Assembly: GCF_000377625.1 (NCBI RefSeq)
Contig: NZ_KB898328.1
Location: forward strand, 124,001 to 188,000
Source of the DNA: Prevotella veroralis DSM 19559 = JCM 6290
GTDB lineage: Bacteria > Bacteroidota > Bacteroidia > Bacteroidales > Bacteroidaceae
Direction: 5' to 3'
DNA: 64,000 bases
A program made the translations under genes and the position numbers. Positions within the stretch are counted from its first letter, which is position 1. Each line of letters starts with the position of its first letter. Of the stretch, positions 28,450 to 37,683 are shown piece after piece. The notes below the pieces were generated by a model that was not told the origin of the DNA, did not search any database, and saw only the letters and a program-made list of their open reading frames with translations.

Positions 28450-30834
28450 ATGGTAGGTAAGTGTCTGAAAACAAGTATATTATTTGTGTTCTTCCTGATG
28501 GTTACGCAGGTAGCTATCGGTCAGTCTTTTACGCTGCAAGGAAAGGTGTCTGACAAAGATGGAAACCCCATTGAATTAGCGTCCGTGATGGTTGTTTCGC
28601 AAGGAAAGTTGGCTATGACGAACCTAAAAGGCGAATTTCACATGCAGTTACACAGCGAGGATTCGGTGAAAGTACGCTTTTCGATGATTGGTTATAAGAG
28701 TAAGGAGCGGGTGCTCCGACGCCCACAAGGGAAGCAGACGCTGCTCGTTCAACTCCTTGATGACAATGAGATGCAGGAGGTGGTAGTAGAGGGTAAGACC
28801 AAGCAACATGGTACGACCGAGGAACTCGACGTCGAGAAGATGAAGCAGGGACCCTCTGCTACGGGCAACGCAGTCGAAGAGATGGTGCAGACGCAAGCGG
28901 GTGTCTCCACTCATTCCGAGCTCTCCTCGCAATACAATGTGCGTGGTGGTACGTTCGATGAGAACTCTGTCTATATCAATAACATTGAGGTCTATCGCCC
29001 CTTCCTGGTACGCAGTGGGCAGCAGGAGGGCTTGTCTATCATAAATCCTGACATGGTTCAGAGTGTCGGCTTCTCAACTGGTGGCTTTGAAGCAAAGTAT
29101 GGTGACAAGATGAGTTCAGCCCTTGACATCACTTATAAGCGTCCGAAACGAACCGAAGCGAGCCTCACTGCCTCCTTACTTGGAGCCAGTGCGTACCTTG
29201 GAATAGCGTCAAAGAAGTTCACTTGGACTAATGGTGTGCGTTATAAAACGAACCGTTATCTACTCGGATCGTTGCAGACTAAGGGTGAATATAAGCCCTC
29301 GTTCTTGGATTATCAAACCTATCTTTCATGGCAGCCCAGCAAGCGTTGGCAGATAGACTTTATAGGAAATATATCGGACAACCACTATAACTTCCAACCA
29401 GAAGACCGTGAAACGAACTTCGGAACACTGCAGAATGTGAAGAAGTTCCGTGTTTACTTCGATGGACAAGAGAAGGATCTCTTCCGCACTTACTTTGGTT
29501 CTCTCTCCATCACACGCCATCTCTCGCCTCGAACAGACGTATCGCTCTTGGCGTCGGCATTCTCAACAAAGGAGCAGGAACGGTATGATATACAGGGACA
29601 ATACTGGCTTACGCAGACCGAGACATCGGAGAATCTGGGCGTGGGAACCTATATGCAGCACTCGCGCGATTACCTGAAAGCGAACGTGAAGAGCCTCAAG
29701 TTAATGCTACAACATCGAATGGGTAAACACAAGATTGACGGTGGACTGACTTACAAGATAGAGCAAGTTCGAGAGAACTCTACCGAGTATGAGTATCGTG
29801 ATTCGGCTGGTTATAACGTGCCACATACCGGTCGGGATCTTCGCATGATATATGCGCTTCGGGCGAAGAACGAGCTGAATGCTAAGCGAACAGAAGCCTA
29901 TCTGCAAGACACATGGAACTTCCAAACACGTGATTCAGTGCCAACGCTCTTCACGTTAAACTATGGTGTGCGTTTCGCCCATTGGTCGTTTAATGGCGAG
30001 AGCATCGTTTCCCCACGTGCTTCCCTTACCATTACTCCGGGCTGGAATCGCAATCTTAGCTTCCGAATAGCAGGTGGTTTGTATTATCAAGCACCGTTCT
30101 ATAAGGAACTGCGAGACACTTCCATGATCAATGGTGTTACCTATGCAACCTTGAACGAAAGGATTCGTTCGCAGCGATCTATCCATGCCTTGGCATCGAT
30201 GTCCTATCGTTTTGAGATGATGGGCAGACCGTTTAAGTTCACAGCCGAAGCCTATTACAAAGCCTTGTCACGCCTCGTACCTTATTCAGTAGACAATGTG
30301 AAAGTCACATACTATGGTGATCAGCAAGCCACGGGACATGCAACAGGATTAGATCTAAAGCTCTTTGGCGAGTTTGTTCCTGGTACTGATTCATGGTTGA
30401 CACTAAGTGTTATGAACACAAGAATGCGTCTGAACGGAAAGAGCATACCGCTCCCGACCGATCAACGATATGCACTGAATCTATACTTCACAGACTATTT
30501 CCCGGGTACGACGAGATGGCGTATGTCACTCAAGTTAGCCTATGCGGACGGTCTTCCCTTTGCTGCTCCTCACCAAGAATTAGAGAACAATTCCTTCCGA
30601 GCACCAGCCTATAAGCGAGCCGATATAGGTATGAGTTACCGTTTGATAGGTTCTGATAATCGTAGAAACTCCGTCTTCAAGAATGTCTGGTTAGGGCTTG
30701 ATTGCTTAAACCTATTCGGTATCAACAATGTCAATTCATACTATTGGGTGACCGACATAAGCGGTCAGCAATATGCCGTACCGAACTTTCTTACGGGTCG
30801 ACAGATTAATGGTAGGGTGACAGTAGAGTTTTAG
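28450..30834 (+). CDS. TonB-dependent outer-membrane receptor
   Basis: A 794-residue outer-membrane receptor. A signal peptide (about 1-25) is followed by a carboxypeptidase-regulatory-like domain (about 28-110; LQGKVSDKDGNPIELASVMVVSQGKLAMTNLKGEF), then a plug domain (about 125-220; EEMVQTQAGVSTHSELSSQYNVRGGTFDENSVYINNIEVYRP) and a 22-strand barrel ending in an aromatic residue (VTVEF). It is shorter than a SusC protein and has no SusD beside it, so it more likely takes up a metal complex, cofactor or small ligand. The ligand is unknown. The 3' end overlaps the convergent queC gene by four bases. Confidence 0.88.
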   Translation: MVGKCLKTSILFVFFLMVTQVAIGQSFTLQGKVSDKDGNPIELASVMVVSQGKLAMTNLKGEFHMQLHSEDSVKVRFSMIGYKSKERVLRRPQGKQTLLVQLLDDNEMQEVVVEGKTKQHGTTEELDVEKMKQGPSATGNAVEEMVQTQAGVSTHSELSSQYNVRGGTFDENSVYINNIEVYRPFLVRSGQQEGLSIINPDMVQSVGFSTGGFEAKYGDKMSSALDITYKRPKRTEASLTASLLGASAYLGIASKKFTWTNGVRYKTNRYLLGSLQTKGEYKPSFLDYQTYLSWQPSKRWQIDFIGNISDNHYNFQPEDRETNFGTLQNVKKFRVYFDGQEKDLFRTYFGSLSITRHLSPRTDVSLLASAFSTKEQERYDIQGQYWLTQTETSENLGVGTYMQHSRDYLKANVKSLKLMLQHRMGKHKIDGGLTYKIEQVRENSTEYEYRDSAGYNVPHTGRDLRMIYALRAKNELNAKRTEAYLQDTWNFQTRDSVPTLFTLNYGVRFAHWSFNGESIVSPRASLTITPGWNRNLSFRIAGGLYYQAPFYKELRDTSMINGVTYATLNERIRSQRSIHALASMSYRFEMMGRPFKFTAEAYYKALSRLVPYSVDNVKVTYYGDQQATGHATGLDLKLFGEFVPGTDSWLTLSVMNTRMRLNGKSIPLPTDQRYALNLYFTDYFPGTTRWRMSLKLAYADGLPFAAPHQELENNSFRAPAYKRADIGMSYRLIGSDNRRNSVFKNVWLGLDCLNLFGINNVNSYYWVTDISGQQYAVPNFLTGRQINGRVTVEF

Positions 30835-31484
30835 TTCTCATATTCCGTAGGGTCATCAACACCAGCATCAGCGAATGCCTCCTTGCGTTCCACGCATGTT
30901 CCGCACTTGCCGCAGTGTATCTCTGAACCCTTATAACAGCTCCATGTCTTGGCGTAATCGATGCCAAGAGCAGTGCCACGGCGCACGATGTCAGCCTTAG
31001 AAAGGTTCGTGTAAGGAGCCTCGACACGCACATCAACGAAGGTGCCAGCCGATGTTGCCTTATCCATGGCATCGATAAACTCGGGTCGACAATCAGGGTA
31101 GATCGTGTGGTCGCCACCATGATTTGCAATATAAACACGCTTTAGTTCGTGGCTTTCCGCTATACCCGTAGCAATCGCCAACATGATTCCGTTGCGGAAA
31201 GGAACCACTGTCGACTTCATGTTCTCTTCCTCATAATGCCCCTCGGGGATGGCTTCTGCACCTTCAAGTAGCGAACTCTTGAAGTATTGGTGCATGAACG
31301 TTAAGGGTATAGTTATGTGTGGTATGCCCAGCTTCTGACAGTGGTATTCTGCATAAGGTAACTCCTTCTTACCATGGTTCTGACCGTAATCAAACGATAT
31401 AGCTAAGGCTATTGTCTCCGCCTTGTCATATAATAAGGTGATGGAATCAAGGCCTCCACTCACAATAATAACAGAATCTTTCAT
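30831..31484 (-). CDS. queC: 7-cyano-7-deazaguanine synthase
   Basis: About 217 residues. QueC turns 7-carboxy-7-deazaguanine into preQ0 with ATP and ammonia on the way to queuosine. The PP-loop SGGLDS lies at residues 9-14 when starting at 31484; an earlier in-frame start at 31508 adds eight unlikely residues. The zinc site is visible near the C-terminus as CYKGSEIHCGKCGTC (four Cys). YIANHGGDHTIYPDCRPEF is also typical. No queD, queE or queF lies nearby, so the pathway is split in this genome or partly elsewhere. It is divergent from pgk, with its own -7 box. Confidence 0.95.
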   Translation of the reverse strand: MKDSVIIVSGGLDSITLLYDKAETIALAISFDYGQNHGKKELPYAEYHCQKLGIPHITIPLTFMHQYFKSSLLEGAEAIPEGHYEEENMKSTVVPFRNGIMLAIATGIAESHELKRVYIANHGGDHTIYPDCRPEFIDAMDKATSAGTFVDVRVEAPYTNLSKADIVRRGTALGIDYAKTWSCYKGSEIHCGKCGTCVERKEAFADAGVDDPTEYEN

Positions 31485-31566
31485 ATCCAACGAATTAATC
31501 AATAACAATACAGCCCAGTGCTAACTGCGCTTTACAAAATACCCGATTAAGGGTAAACCATACGTG

Positions 31567-31574
31567 CAAAATTA
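31567..31574 (-). promoter_or_regulatory. -7 promoter box of queC
   Basis: Reads TAATTTTG on the minus strand, a TAnnTTTG match about 80 bp upstream of the queC start codon. Confidence 0.5.
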
Positions 31575-31597
31575 CAAAAAAGATACTAATCTCTTCC

Positions 31598-31626
31598 CTA
31601 ATTCATCGAAAAGTAGTATTTTTGCG
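31598..31626 (+). promoter_or_regulatory. pgk promoter with a block shared with pyrG
   Basis: The -7 box TATTTTTG is at 31617-31624, about 40 bp before the pgk ATG. The surrounding 29 bases match those before pyrG (10012-10040) at about 27 positions, including GAAAAGTAGTAT upstream of the box. Confidence 0.6.
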
Positions 31627-31664
31627 GTAGGTTAGTAATCACATTAAAAAGTATATATAAAGAG

Positions 31665-32915
31665 ATGAAAATTAATGATTTCAACTTCGCCGGACATAAG
31701 GCTATCGTCCGCGTAGACTTCAATGTGCCATTAGATGAGCATGGACATGTAACAGACGACACACGTATCCGCGGTGCTCTTCCTACCTTGAAGAAGGTGT
31801 TGGAGGATGGTGGTGCCCTCATCATGATGAGCCACATGGGTAAACCAAAGGGTAAGGTTAAACCTGAACTATCATTGAGTCAGATCGTTAAGAACGTTAG
31901 CGATGCCTTAGGAGTTGATGTTAAGTTCGCTAAGGACGCTGGTAATGCTGATGCAGAGGCAGCTGCCTTGAAGCCAGGTGAGGCTCTCTTGTTGGAGAAC
32001 CTACGCTACTATCCAGAAGAGGAAGGTAAGCCAGTAGGTGTTGAAAAGGGCACTCCTGAGTATGACGCAGCCAAGGCTGAGATGAAAGAACGCCAGCAGA
32101 ACTTTGCAAAGAAACTTGCTTCTTACGCTGACGTGTACGTTAATGACGCCTTTGGAACAGCCCATCGCAAGCACGCATCAACAGCTGTTATCGCTGATTA
32201 CTTCGATGCTGACCATAAGATGTTGGGCTTCCTTATGGAGAAGGAAGTTACTGCCATCGATAACGTCCTACGTAATGCTAAGCACCCATTCACAGCCATC
32301 ATCGGTGGTTCAAAGGTAAGTTCTAAGCTCGGAGTAATCAAGAATCTCCTTGACAAAGTGGACAATCTTATCATCGGCGGAGGTATGGGTTACACCTTTA
32401 TCAAGGCTCAGGGCGGTAAGATCGGTAAGTCTCTTCACGAGGATGACCTTATGCCAGAGGCATTGAATGTGATAGCTGCTGCGAAGGAGAAGGGCGTTAA
32501 CCTCTCATTGTCAGTGGCTACTGTTTGTGGCAAAGAGTTCTCTAATGACACTGAACGTAAGGTATTCCCAATTGATCAGATACCTGATGAGTGGGAGGGA
32601 ATGGACGCTTCTGAAGAGAGCATTGAGGCTTGGAAGAAGATCATCCTAAGCTCTAAGACCATCCTTTGGAATGGTCCTGTAGGTGTGTTCGAGTTGGAGA
32701 ACTTTGCTAAAGGAACAGGCGAGATCGCTAAGACCGTAGCACAGGCAACACAAGAGAACGGTGCTTACTCACTCGTTGGTGGTGGTGACTCTGTAGCTGC
32801 AGTCAATAAGTTTGGACTTGCAGATAAGGTTTCTTACGTATCTACTGGTGGTGGTGCTATGCTCGAGGCAATCGAGGGTAAGGTGCTTCCAGGAGTAGCT
32901 GCAATCAATAAGTAA
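31665..32915 (+). CDS. pgk: Phosphoglycerate kinase
   Basis: A 416-residue glycolytic enzyme that makes ATP and 3-phosphoglycerate from 1,3-bisphosphoglycerate in the cytoplasm. Signature motifs: [16 protein letters not shown] (substrate loop), [30 protein letters not shown], the hinge [26 protein letters not shown], and the nucleotide-binding [13 protein letters not shown] and [13 protein letters not shown] near the C-terminus. Length is normal. It is followed by a clear terminator and so is probably a single-gene unit. Its codon choice looks strongly biased, as expected for a highly expressed gene. Confidence 0.98.
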   Translation: MKINDFNFAGHKAIVRVDFNVPLDEHGHVTDDTRIRGALPTLKKVLEDGGALIMMSHMGKPKGKVKPELSLSQIVKNVSDALGVDVKFAKDAGNADAEAAALKPGEALLLENLRYYPEEEGKPVGVEKGTPEYDAAKAEMKERQQNFAKKLASYADVYVNDAFGTAHRKHASTAVIADYFDADHKMLGFLMEKEVTAIDNVLRNAKHPFTAIIGGSKVSSKLGVIKNLLDKVDNLIIGGGMGYTFIKAQGGKIGKSLHEDDLMPEALNVIAAAKEKGVNLSLSVATVCGKEFSNDTERKVFPIDQIPDEWEGMDASEESIEAWKKIILSSKTILWNGPVGVFELENFAKGTGEIAKTVAQATQENGAYSLVGGGDSVAAVNKFGLADKVSYVSTGGGAMLEAIEGKVLPGVAAINK

Positions 32916-32940
32916 GCGCATTGCTTGCACTTAGATATAT

Positions 32941-32974
32941 AAGCCGTCGTTCCGTAGGGGGCGACGGCTTTTTT
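32941..32974 (+). terminator. pgk intrinsic terminator
   Basis: AGCCGTCG (32942-32949) pairs with CGACGGCT (32962-32969), followed by six T residues. It lies 26 bp after the pgk stop codon and 30 bp before the sialic acid genes. Confidence 0.9.
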
Positions 32975-33000
32975 GCTAAATGACCCCTTCAACCTAAATA

Positions 33001-34125
33001 ATGAATATTAAGAACCTAATAATGAGTAGTTTATCGTTACTATCGGGACTATCTGCAAATGCGTTCACAACCGATAGTTTGACACAGATGAAAGGATTTC
33101 CTACGACCGAAACGGGTATCGAACAAGGTGTATCAGCCTGTTTCGCAGGACATATAGGAGCGTATATTGTGATGGCAGGAGGCTGCAATTTCCCTGTTAA
33201 CACGCTCGCTCCCGACAGCAAGAAGAAGTTTTATAAAGGTATATACAGCGCATGTTCCACCACAGGCGACCAGCTGACATGGACGCAGATAGGCTCCCTG
33301 CCCGAGCCAATAGCTTATGGTGTTGCCGTGTCATGTGCGGACGGAATGATCATAGCAGGCGGTCAGAACGAGAGCGGAAGCAAGCATGGTGTCTATCGCA
33401 TTACGCTCGCTAAGGATGGTCAAGCACGTGTGACAGCCCTCCCCTCTATGCCTTGCAAGGTGGATAATATGGCTGGCGCACTCGTCGGTCGACACCTATA
33501 TATCGTTGGCGGAATGGTAGATGGAAAGGCAAGCAATCGTGTGTTATGCCTCGACTTAGACCATCTCAACCGTGGATGGAAGGACATCCAACCCTTCCCC
33601 GGGCTACCTCGTGTACAGCCGGTAGCCGGTTCTTTAGGCGAAAGAAAACTCTGTCTTTTCGGTGGATTTGCCCCTGCTACAAGCGAGAAAGAGGCACAGT
33701 TGGCTATGGATGGCTATCTCTTTGATGAAGAGAGCGGCACTTGGAAAAAGCTCGATAGCCCTAAGGATGAGGCTGGCGAAGCCCTCTTTGTGGGTGGCGG
33801 AGCAGCTATCAACATTGCAGACGACCATCTCTTAGTTACGGGCGGAGTAAACAAAGACATCTTCCTGTCGGCTGTCAATCATCCACAACCCGACTATCTC
33901 TCTCACCCGATAGCGTGGTATCAGTTCAACCCTTACACCTTATTATATAATGAGGGTGGTTGGCAAGTATTGTCGAAACATACGGAAACAGCACGTGCGG
34001 GTGCTGCCATGGTCAAAACCGATGATGGTGTCTTTGTCATCGGAGGTGAGTTAAAACCCCGTGTAAGGAGCAATCAGATTATAAAATACCCCGAACAAGC
34101 TCCACACGAACGTGAGATAAAATAA
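33001..34125 (+). CDS. nanM: N-acetylneuraminate epimerase/mutarotase, NanM-like
   Basis: A 374-residue exported Kelch-type beta-propeller. The N-terminal signal is weak but present (MNIKNLIMSSLSLLSGLSANAF). Kelch-like units recur: GAYIVMAGGCNFP, GMIIAGGQNESGSKHGVY, HLYIVGGMVDGKASNRVLCLDL, KLCLFGGFAPATSE, HLLVTGGVNKD, GVFVIGGELKPRVRSNQI. This is the cyclically permuted mutarotase family, which speeds the conversion of alpha- to beta-N-acetylneuraminate in the periplasm before uptake. The neighbours are a permease and NanA, which supports the assignment. It begins the cassette 30 bp after the pgk terminator, and no separate promoter was clearly seen. Confidence 0.88.
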   Translation: MNIKNLIMSSLSLLSGLSANAFTTDSLTQMKGFPTTETGIEQGVSACFAGHIGAYIVMAGGCNFPVNTLAPDSKKKFYKGIYSACSTTGDQLTWTQIGSLPEPIAYGVAVSCADGMIIAGGQNESGSKHGVYRITLAKDGQARVTALPSMPCKVDNMAGALVGRHLYIVGGMVDGKASNRVLCLDLDHLNRGWKDIQPFPGLPRVQPVAGSLGERKLCLFGGFAPATSEKEAQLAMDGYLFDEESGTWKKLDSPKDEAGEALFVGGGAAINIADDHLLVTGGVNKDIFLSAVNHPQPDYLSHPIAWYQFNPYTLLYNEGGWQVLSKHTETARAGAAMVKTDDGVFVIGGELKPRVRSNQIIKYPEQAPHEREIK

Positions 34126-34153
34126 GAAGAAACCTAATTTTAATATAACAAAA

Positions 34154-34201
34154 TCCCTTTCTTCCATCCTTGAAAATTGTTACGATGGATGGAGAATAGG
34201 G
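34154..34201 (+). other. Imperfect stem-loop between nanM and the permease
   Basis: CCCTTT...CCATCC pairs with GGATGG...AGGG across the 89-bp spacer. It may adjust the relative expression of the two genes; it lacks a U-tract. Confidence 0.35.
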
Positions 34202-34214
34202 TAAAAACCTATCA

Positions 34215-35441
34215 ATGAAGAAGTATTATCCCTGGGTGCTTGTCGCCCTCTTATGGTTCGTAGCACTCTTGAATTACATGGACCGACAGATGTTGTCCAC
34301 CATGCAAGAGGCTATGAAAGCCGACATCAGTGAGTTGAATCAAGCCGAAGCATTCGGTGCTTTGATGGCAGTCTTCCTTTGGATCTATGGCATCGTAAGC
34401 CCCTTTGCAGGTATTATAGCCGACAGGATGAGCCGTAAGTGGCTCGTTGTCGGTAGCATATTCGTATGGTCTGCGGTCACATTCCTTATGGGTTACGCTC
34501 ACAACTTCACGCAGCTTTACTGGCTAAGAGCCTTTATGGGCATTAGTGAAGCACTCTATATCCCTTCCGCCCTGTCGTTAATTGCCGACTGGCATGAGGG
34601 TAAGTCGCGCTCATTAGCTATCGGAATCCACATGACCGGACTCTATGTTGGACAGGCGATAGGCGGCTTTGGTGCCACACTCGCAGCCATGCTCTCATGG
34701 AATGCGGCATTCCATTGGTTCGGCGTTATCGGTGTTGTCTATTCAATCGTACTCCTTCTCTTACTCAAAGAGAATCCGAAACATGCGCAGAAAACGCCCG
34801 CCGCAAATGGTGAAAAGCCCTCGCGTAATCCATTCCGAGGCTTATCTGTGGTCTTCTCAACGTGGGCATTCTGGATAATATTGTTCTATTTCGCCGTACC
34901 CAGCCTCCCCGGATGGGCAACGAAGAACTGGTTACCAACGCTCTTTGCCGATAGTTTGAACATACCGATGGCTAATGCGGGTCCATTGTCGACGATTACT
35001 ATTGCCGTATCGTCCTTTATTGGCGTCATTCTCGGAGGTGTCGTTTCCGACAGATGGGTGCAGCGCAACATCCGTGGAAGAGTCTATACGAGTGCTATTG
35101 GGCTTGGTTTGACAGTCCCAGCATTGATCCTCTTGGGCTTTGGACACAGTCTCGTCGCTGTCGTCGGGGCTGGTTTATGCTTCGGAGTGGGCTATGGTAT
35201 CTTTGATGCGAACAATATGCCGATCCTCTGCCAGTTCATTTCTTCAAAGTATCGAAGCACTGCCTATGGTATAATGAACATGACGGGCGTCTTTGCCGGG
35301 GCTGCTGTTACACAAGTGTTAGGCAAGTGGAAAGATGGAGGAAACCTCGGATTGGGCTTTATGCTGTTAGGAGCTATCGTGGTTGTAGCCCTTATCTTGC
35401 AGCTTTCTTGCCTACGACCAACGACAGACAATATGGAATAG
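34215..35441 (+). CDS. nanT: MFS sialic acid permease, NanT-like
   Basis: A 408-residue MFS carrier with about 12 membrane segments. The N-terminus WVLVALLWFVALLNYMDRQMLSTM carries the NYMDR motif typical of the anion:cation symporter (ACS) and sialate branch. Loop 2-3 is GIIADRMSRKWLVVG and loop 8-9 GGVVSDRWVQRNIRGR. Placement between NanM and NanA makes it the likely inner-membrane importer of N-acetylneuraminate. This follows the NanT type known from Tannerella and Bacteroides sialic acid clusters. Substrate is inferred from context, not from a diagnostic residue. It lies 20 bp before nanA. Confidence 0.87.
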   Translation: MKKYYPWVLVALLWFVALLNYMDRQMLSTMQEAMKADISELNQAEAFGALMAVFLWIYGIVSPFAGIIADRMSRKWLVVGSIFVWSAVTFLMGYAHNFTQLYWLRAFMGISEALYIPSALSLIADWHEGKSRSLAIGIHMTGLYVGQAIGGFGATLAAMLSWNAAFHWFGVIGVVYSIVLLLLLKENPKHAQKTPAANGEKPSRNPFRGLSVVFSTWAFWIILFYFAVPSLPGWATKNWLPTLFADSLNIPMANAGPLSTITIAVSSFIGVILGGVVSDRWVQRNIRGRVYTSAIGLGLTVPALILLGFGHSLVAVVGAGLCFGVGYGIFDANNMPILCQFISSKYRSTAYGIMNMTGVFAGAAVTQVLGKWKDGGNLGLGFMLLGAIVVVALILQLSCLRPTTDNME

Positions 35442-35461
35442 TAATACATTAAAATATAGTT

Positions 35462-36379
35462 ATGGAAAAGATTATTGGACTTATCGACGCACCATTCACA
35501 CCCTTTCATGCGAATGGCGATGTCAATCTCGAACCTATCGAGAAGTATGCAGCTATGTTGCAGAAGAATGGTTTGAAAGGTGTATTCATCAATGGTTCTT
35601 CAGGCGAAGGATACATGCTTACGACCGAAGAACGTAAGCAATTAGCTGAGAAATGGGTGCAAGTAGCGCCCGAAGGGTTTAAGGTTATCGTACACGTGGG
35701 GAGCTGTTGTCTGCGTGAGAGTGTTAAGTTGGCAAAGCATGCCGAGCGCATTGGTGCATGGGGAATAGGCGCAATGGCACCTCCATTCCCTAAGATTGGT
35801 CGTATCGAGGAGTTGGTGAAGTATTGCGAAACCATCGCTTCGGCTGCCCCTTCCTTACCGTTCTATTATTATCACATCCCAGCCTTCAACGGAGCCTTCT
35901 TGCCTATGCTTGACTTGTTGAAAGCCGTTGATGGACGCATAGAAAACTTTGCAGGAATCAAGTACACCTTCGAGAGTCTCTATGAGTACAATCAGTGTCG
36001 TTTGTATAAAGAAGGTAAGTATGACATGCTTCATGGTCAAGACGAAACAATCCTCCCAAGCCTTGCTCAGGGTGGAGCACGTGGTGGCATTGGTGGTACA
36101 ACGAACTATAACGGGCGCGAGCTGACGGGTATCATCGAGGCATGGAACGCTGGCGACATCGAGACAGCACGTGAGAAACAGAACTTCTCACAGGCAGTGA
36201 TCAATGTTATCTGTCACTTCCGTGGTAACATCGTAGGCGGTAAGCGCATCATGAAACTGCTCGGTTTCGACCTCGGACCGAACCGTGTTCCCTTCCAAAA
36301 CATGACCGATGAAGAGGAAGCACGTATGCAGAAAGAACTCGAGGAGATTGGTTTCTTCGAGAGATGCAATAGGTTTTAA
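35462..36379 (+). CDS. nanA: N-acetylneuraminate lyase
   Basis: A 305-residue class I aldolase of the DHDPS/NAL family that splits N-acetylneuraminate into ManNAc and pyruvate. The Schiff-base Lys is K167 in FAGIKYTFE, and the tyrosines lie in FYYYHIP (residues 134-140). The carboxylate-binding loop NGSSGEGYMLT is at about residues 45-55, as in other family members. Length is typical. The next step of the pathway (NanE/NanK or RenBP) is not encoded nearby. It ends the nanM-nanT-nanA cassette, and an R8 repeat begins directly after the stop codon. Confidence 0.95.
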   Translation: MEKIIGLIDAPFTPFHANGDVNLEPIEKYAAMLQKNGLKGVFINGSSGEGYMLTTEERKQLAEKWVQVAPEGFKVIVHVGSCCLRESVKLAKHAERIGAWGIGAMAPPFPKIGRIEELVKYCETIASAAPSLPFYYYHIPAFNGAFLPMLDLLKAVDGRIENFAGIKYTFESLYEYNQCRLYKEGKYDMLHGQDETILPSLAQGGARGGIGGTTNYNGRELTGIIEAWNAGDIETAREKQNFSQAVINVICHFRGNIVGGKRIMKLLGFDLGPNRVPFQNMTDEEEARMQKELEEIGFFERCNRF

Positions 36380-36758
36380 GTTACCCCACCCAGCCTCCCC
36401 CAAGGGGAGGAGCGCCTAACGGTAACCAGTTAGGATAGGCTCTTCTTTAATTCAAAATTCATAATTCACAATTCAAAATTATGATTAGGTAGAGTTGACG
36501 AGTGGATAGTTGACGAGTTAACAAGTTGTTTGTTCTGTTGGAAACAATGGAGAACCTGTAGGGACAGACGCCCTCGTCTGTCCGCATAAGGGAGTCTGCT
36601 TGTAATGTAACGTGGAATGTTAGAGCGGACAGACGAGGGCATCTGTCCCTACTTTGTGACTACACATCCAACAGGACAAGGCTCCTTTTGGATATTATTT
36701 TACAATCTGTAGGAAAGGAGGGGAGCTACTTTAGGATAAGTCATAACCTATGGACAAC

Positions 36759-36846
36759 AAAAAAGCGATGGCCTTCTCAGGTGATCGCTTACAGTCTAAT
36801 AGGTATTAGTCATTCCTAAAAGGTAAAAGATTGTGTTCAGGATAAC
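36759..36846 (-). ncRNA. Candidate small RNA (~80 nt)
   Basis: On the minus strand a consensus promoter (-33 TTTG at 36879-36882, 20-bp spacer, -7 TATCTTTG at 36851-36858) is followed by about 85 bases that end in a textbook terminator. The terminator is AAGCGAT (36784-36790 on this strand's reading) pairing with ATCGCTT (36763-36769), with an inner CCT-gaga-AGG, then six U. Two further hairpins are visible: GUGUU/AACAC near the 5' end and CUAAUA-cc-UAUUAG in the middle. No usable reading frame is present beyond five codons. I do not recognise the family. Confidence 0.6.
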
Positions 36847-36850
36847 ACTG

Positions 36851-36882
36851 CAAAGATATGTATTTAAATTGTAACTAACAAA
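36851..36882 (-). promoter_or_regulatory. Promoter of the small-RNA candidate
   Basis: Minus strand TTTG, 20 bases, TATCTTTG: both boxes and the spacing fit the Bacteroidota vegetative promoter exactly, and match the tRNA-Thr promoter at 38306-38337. Confidence 0.7.
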
Positions 36883-37123
36883 CTTATCGAGTACTTTTTT
36901 ATGACATCTTACATGTGTGCGAACACATGTTTCAAATAGAGAAGGTGCACAAGTCTCATCCTGCTACAGCCTTATTCCCTACTATATACAGCCTCACTCC
37001 CATCTCCTCTCCGAATGGAGAGGGTCGTGAATACTACCACTTGTATTCAAGCTAATACTCTACAGAAACATTGGTAACAAGATCTTAAAATTAAAGAAAC
37101 GCCCTCTTTAACCAGAAGCTTCC

Positions 37124-37277
37124 CCACAAAGTAGGGACAGACGCCCTTGTCTGTCCGCCCATTTACCCTTATATGGCATCCCGTTAGGCAACATCCCCTC
37201 CTTCGGAGGGGCTTGGGGAGGCTTTTTATTTGCTGTGCTTTGGCGGATAGACGAGGGCGTCTGTCCCTACTTTGTGG
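37124..37277. mobile_element. R2-type foldback element, 36-bp arms
   Basis: Arms 37124-37159 and 37242-37277 are inverted with two mismatches. The ~82-bp loop is nearly identical to that of the element at 27361-27631 (including the R7 hairpin), but the outer arms differ: CCACAAAGTAGGG here against the R6 tract there. This points to modular assembly. Confidence 0.6.
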
Positions 37278-37404
37278 CATCCCTTTGGATAGAAAGAACC
37301 ATTCAAATAGGTTACCGTTAGGCGCTCCTCCCCTTGGGGGAGGCTGGGTGGGGTTTCCAGACGAGGGCGTCTGTCCCTACAGGTTGGCATTATCTTTAAT
37401 TAAA

Positions 37405-37514
37405 GAAACGCCTTCTTCAATTTGACGAGGGCGTTTCCTTGCAATGAAGAGGGCGTCTCTTCGTATCAAGGAGAGGCTTTCTTCACATCAAGGAAACGCC
37501 CCCTTTGTTTGCAA
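37405..37514. repeat. R1 array, five 22-bp units
   Basis: Units start at 37405, 37427, 37449, 37471 and 37493. Orientation pattern: complementary, forward, forward, variant forward (GAGAGGCTTTC), complementary. Confidence 0.85.
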
Positions 37515-37651
37515 CCAGTACTATTCACTCCCCTCTCCATTCGGAGAGGGGGCGGGGGTGAGGCTTCTTCTCCCCTCCTTGGGAGGGGTGGGGGAGGTTT
37601 TAACATTAGTCTTCTCTATCACAGCTAACGTCAAAAAAAAAATCAAAAAAG

Positions 37652-37683
37652 TTTGGTCAGTTCATTAAAAAACAATACCTTTG
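37652..37683 (+). promoter_or_regulatory. tRNA-Lys promoter
   Basis: TTTG at 37652-37655, then 20 bases, then TACCTTTG at 37676-37683: a full match to the Bacteroidota -33/-7 pattern, 20 bp before the first tRNA. Confidence 0.75.

Noticed and set aside
31509..31664. preQ1 riboswitch before queC
   Set aside because: The leader between the -7 box and the start codon is only about 80 bases, and I could not find a convincing H-type pseudoknot pattern.
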